From assembly GCA_947167535.1 (NCBI GenBank), contig CAMVIL010000049.1:1-7561 (forward strand): a DNA stretch of 7,561 nt, given 5' to 3'. Positions 5,486-7,561 of the stretch are shown in pieces. The stretch comes from an uncultured Ruminococcus sp. GTDB taxonomy: Bacteria; Bacillota; Clostridia; Oscillospirales; Ruminococcaceae. The number at the start of each line of letters is the position of its first letter. Position 1 is the stretch's first letter. The position numbers and the translations under genes are program-made. A model generated the notes under the pieces. It was given only the letters and a program-made list of their open reading frames with translations. It made no database searches and had not been told where the DNA came from.

Positions 5486-5816
5486 GACCGACAAGTCGGG
5501 ACTTATAAGCATCTGCCGCAAGGCGGGAAAGCTCAAGTCGGGCATGGACATCGTAAAGTCAGCCTGCATGAGCGGTTAGGCCAAGGCGGTATTCGCCGCA
5601 TCGGATCTTTCACCCAAGTCGCTCAAGGAGCTTCGCTTTAACGCCGCGAGATACAGCATCCCCGTCTATAAGCTTCAGATGACTATGGAGCAGATAGCGC
5701 TGGCAATGGGAAAGAGAACGGGTATTCTCGCAGTCACCGACGGAGGCTTCGCCAAGTCGATGGCAAAGGGTGCAGAAATAATTTCCGCCGACATTGAAGA
5801 CTTTTACAATGAATAA
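5472..5816 (+). pseudogene. ylxQ: L7Ae-family ribosomal-type protein YlxQ (RplGA), interrupted by an in-frame TAG
   Basis: From ATG 5472 the frame encodes 35 residues (MSTAKTDKSGLISICRKAGK onward), meets TAG at 5577-5579, then stays open to TAA at 5814-5816, 114 codon positions in all, the normal family length. Both halves match YlxQ: GLISICRKAGKLKSGMDIVK before the stop, and AKAVFAASDLSPK, YSIPVYKL and the hallmark GKRTGILAVTDGGFAK after it. The family has the L7Ae fold, binds kink-turn RNA, and is a non-essential ribosome-associated protein. In the alignment with B. subtilis YlxQ the stop falls at the Arg of ARAK; a single change from CAG, AAG, GAG or CGG-like codons could produce it. No internal restart would save the fold; the next in-frame ATGs lie past the middle. 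The rest of the window shows no sign of TAG reassignment. It is a fresh nonsense mutation, a sequencing error, or less likely readthrough. Confidence 0.85.
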
Positions 5817-5827
5817 GGAGGCTGCCT

Positions 5828-7561
5828 ATGAAAGCAAAGAATAAATACAAGCTGTCTGAGCTTGCAAAGGACATAAATGTATCATCCAACGACGTGATCG
5901 ACGCCGTTGCCGAACTCGGAGGAGAGCCTAAGAAGAGCTCTTCCACCCTCACCCCCGAAGAGGTAGGGTATGTGTTCGAGTTCTTTACCCAGAAGAATCA
6001 GGTGGCGGACTTTAACGCTTATTTTGCAAATAACGTAAAGCCCGAGACCGAAAAGCCTGCCGAGAAGGCTGAGAAGGCTGAAAAGCCTGCAAAGACTGAA
6101 AAGACCGAGAAGGCTAAGCCTGCCGCTAAGAAAGCTGAGCCCAAGGCAGAAGAAAAGCCCAAGGCAGAGGAAAAGGCTGCCGAGCAGCCCAAGCCCGAGG
6201 TTAAGGCAGAAGCTCCCAAGCCCGCAGAGCCCGAGCAGAAGACTGAGGCCAAGGCAGAGCCCGAAAAGCCCGCCGAGGATAAGTCCAAGAAGAAGAAGGA
6301 AAAGCAGAAGGCCAAGAAGCAGGACAAGGGCGAGAAGAAGATGCTGGTCGGTAAGTCCTCCAGCGACGAGAAGGGTTACACCATCTCCGGCGGCGAGAGC
6401 GAGAAGCAGTCTTCCTCTTACCACACCACCGACACCCGCGGAAGCTACATCGAGCTGGATAAGTACAACGAAAAGTACGACAACATGGCTATCTCCAAGC
6501 AGGGCGGCGGCAAGAAGCAGGACGCTTTCCGCAAGAAGCAGAAGATCAACCAGAAGTCACAGCAGAATAAGCGCGGACAGTTCTCCCGCAAGAAGGAGAC
6601 CGAGCAGGAGAAGCTGCGCCGTCTCGAGCTGGAGCGCGCAAGAAAGCAGCAGCTCAAGGTGCTGATCCCCGACGAGATCGTTGTCAGCGAGCTGGCAAGC
6701 CGACTCAAGGTCACCGCTACTCAGGTCATCAAGAAGCTGATGGGTCTGGGTGTTATGGCGTCCCTCAACGAGGTCATAGACTTCGATACTGCGGCACTGG
6801 TTGCAGATGAACTGGGCGCAAAGGTAGAGAAGGAAGTTATCGTTACCATCGAGGAGAGACTTATCTCCGAGGAGGAGGACGCTCCCGAAAGCCTGAAGGA
6901 ACGCTGCCCCGTAGTCGTAGTTATGGGTCACGTTGACCACGGTAAGACATCCATACTCGACCGCATCAGAAACGCTCACATCGCCGACGGCGAGGCCGGC
7001 GGTATCACCCAGCACATCGGTGCTTATCAGGTATACCACAACGACCGCAAGATCACCTTCCTCGATACTCCCGGTCACGAGGCGTTCACTTCTATGCGTG
7101 CAAGAGGTGCGAATGTCACTGATATCGCAGTGCTGGTCGTAGCGGCGGACGACGGTATCATGCCCCAGACCATTGAGTCTATAAACCACGCTAAGGCAGC
7201 GGGCGTTCAGCTTATCGTTGCTATCAACAAGATGGATAAAGAGGGTGCAAACCCCGAAAGAATAAAGCAGCAGCTCACCGAGCATGACCTCGTAGTCGAG
7301 GAGTGGGGCGGCGACGTTATGTGCGTACCCGTTTCCGCAAAGACCGGCGAGGGCATCGAAGACCTGCTGGAGAGCATTCTCCTCATAGCAGACGTTCAGG
7401 AGCTCAAGGCTAACCCCGACAAGCTTGCTAAGGGCGCCGTTATCGAGGCTCGCCTTGACAAGGGCAAGGGCCCCGTTGCGACTCTGCTGGTACAGCAGGG
7501 TACTCTGCACAAGGGCGACATCATCATCGCAGGCACTGCCGTAGGCCGTGTACGTACCATG
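5828..7561 (+). CDS. infB: Translation initiation factor IF-2, 3' end outside window
   Basis: The frame is open for 578 codons from ATG 5828 to the window edge. AAGGAGG (5815-5821) overlaps the ylxQ stop codon and sits 6 nt from the start. IF-2 is the GTPase that places fMet-tRNA on the 30S P site and promotes 50S joining. An IF2_N helical domain lies at about 1-58 ([19 protein letters not shown]). A Lys/Glu/Ala/Pro linker spans 71-171, then a basic stretch about 220-275. A second IF2_N domain covers about 276-335 ([17 protein letters not shown]). The G domain starts near 360: G1 GHVDHGKT 367-374, G2 GGITQHIG near 390, G3 DTPGH 413-417, G4 NKMD 467-470, G5 SAK 503-505. Domain II is just entered at the edge ([15 protein letters not shown]). 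All GTPase residues are intact. The C-terminal fMet-tRNA-binding domain is beyond the window. Confidence 0.97.
   Translation, partial: MKAKNKYKLSELAKDINVSSNDVIDAVAELGGEPKKSSSTLTPEEVGYVFEFFTQKNQVADFNAYFANNVKPETEKPAEKAEKAEKPAKTEKTEKAKPAAKKAEPKAEEKPKAEEKAAEQPKPEVKAEAPKPAEPEQKTEAKAEPEKPAEDKSKKKKEKQKAKKQDKGEKKMLVGKSSSDEKGYTISGGESEKQSSSYHTTDTRGSYIELDKYNEKYDNMAISKQGGGKKQDAFRKKQKINQKSQQNKRGQFSRKKETEQEKLRRLELERARKQQLKVLIPDEIVVSELASRLKVTATQVIKKLMGLGVMASLNEVIDFDTAALVADELGAKVEKEVIVTIEERLISEEEDAPESLKERCPVVVVMGHVDHGKTSILDRIRNAHIADGEAGGITQHIGAYQVYHNDRKITFLDTPGHEAFTSMRARGANVTDIAVLVVAADDGIMPQTIESINHAKAAGVQLIVAINKMDKEGANPERIKQQLTEHDLVVEEWGGDVMCVPVSAKTGEGIEDLLESILLIADVQELKANPDKLAKGAVIEARLDKGKGPVATLLVQQGTLHKGDIIIAGTAVGRVRTM
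6038..6340 (+). repeat. Low-complexity Lys/Glu/Ala/Pro linker of IF-2
   Basis: Residues 71-171 of IF-2 are built almost only from K, E, A, P, with a few T, Q and D, in loose repeats of EKPAEKAE and KPKAEEK type. Such unstructured linkers are common and fast-evolving between the N-terminal and G domains of IF-2, so length differences between strains are likely here. The skewed codons also create long spurious open frames on the minus strand. Confidence 0.8.

Noticed and set aside
5577..5579. TAG as a recoded sense codon (pyrrolysine or a TAG-to-Gln code)
   Set aside because: More than 1,400 codons of other genes in the window lack internal TAG, no recoding machinery or downstream element is visible, and a point mutation or sequencing error is simpler.
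5882..7510. Minus-strand open frames (180, 102 and 317 codons) opposite infB
   Set aside because: Leu/Gly- or Ser/Phe-rich low-complexity translations mirroring the Lys/Glu/Ala/Pro linker and G domain of IF-2. They resemble membrane proteins only because of that composition.

Overview
The window looks like a chromosomal segment of a Gram-positive Clostridia member, most likely Ruminococcus-like (Oscillospiraceae). This rests on the gene order rimP-nusA-ylxR-ylxQ-infB, the short Firmicutes-type NusA without the C-terminal AR repeats of proteobacteria, AGGAGG ribosome binding sites, near-consensus sigma-A promoters, GAG/AAG-rich codon use, and a long BspA-type surface leucine-rich-repeat protein of the kind common in gut and rumen Clostridia. 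The genus is an inference; the sequence alone does not fix it.

Layout. Positions 1-1581 (minus strand) hold the 5' part of a secreted BspA-family protein: a signal peptide, a short N-terminal region, then 14 tandem 26-residue repeats. Its 3' end lies outside the window. A perfect consensus promoter (TTGACA, 17 bp, TATAAT) drives it. From about 1666 to 2101 there is no convincing gene, only two short coding-like stretches pointing at each other that may be gene remnants. At 2139-2214 (minus) is a tRNA-Trp (CCA anticodon) with its own perfect consensus promoter and a strong terminator that can work on both strands. At 2470-3273 (plus) is a full-length aminoglycoside 3'-phosphotransferase-like kinase, closest by eye to APH(3')-III, preceded by an extended -10 promoter and a 9-bp inverted repeat.

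From 3372 onward is the start of the conserved translation/transcription operon. It has an extended -10 promoter, a leader terminator-like hairpin with a GAAA tetraloop just before the rimP ribosome binding site, then rimP, nusA, ylxR (rnpM), ylxQ (rplGA) and the first 578 codons of infB. The genes are tightly spaced or overlapping, as expected for one transcript. RimP matures the 30S subunit, NusA controls pausing and termination, YlxR and YlxQ are RNA-binding accessory proteins, and IF2 brings initiator tRNA to the ribosome. The leader hairpin is well placed for feedback control by NusA.

Most notable points: (1) ylxQ carries an in-frame TAG at codon 36 while the rest of the frame is intact and family-like; (2) the hairpin in the rimP leader is a candidate NusA-dependent attenuator; (3) a chromosomal APH(3')-like kinase has a palindrome upstream; (4) NusA KH1 has GPRK in place of the usual GXXG loop. 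I did not find a clear undescribed multi-gene system; most of the window is recognisable core or surface-protein biology.
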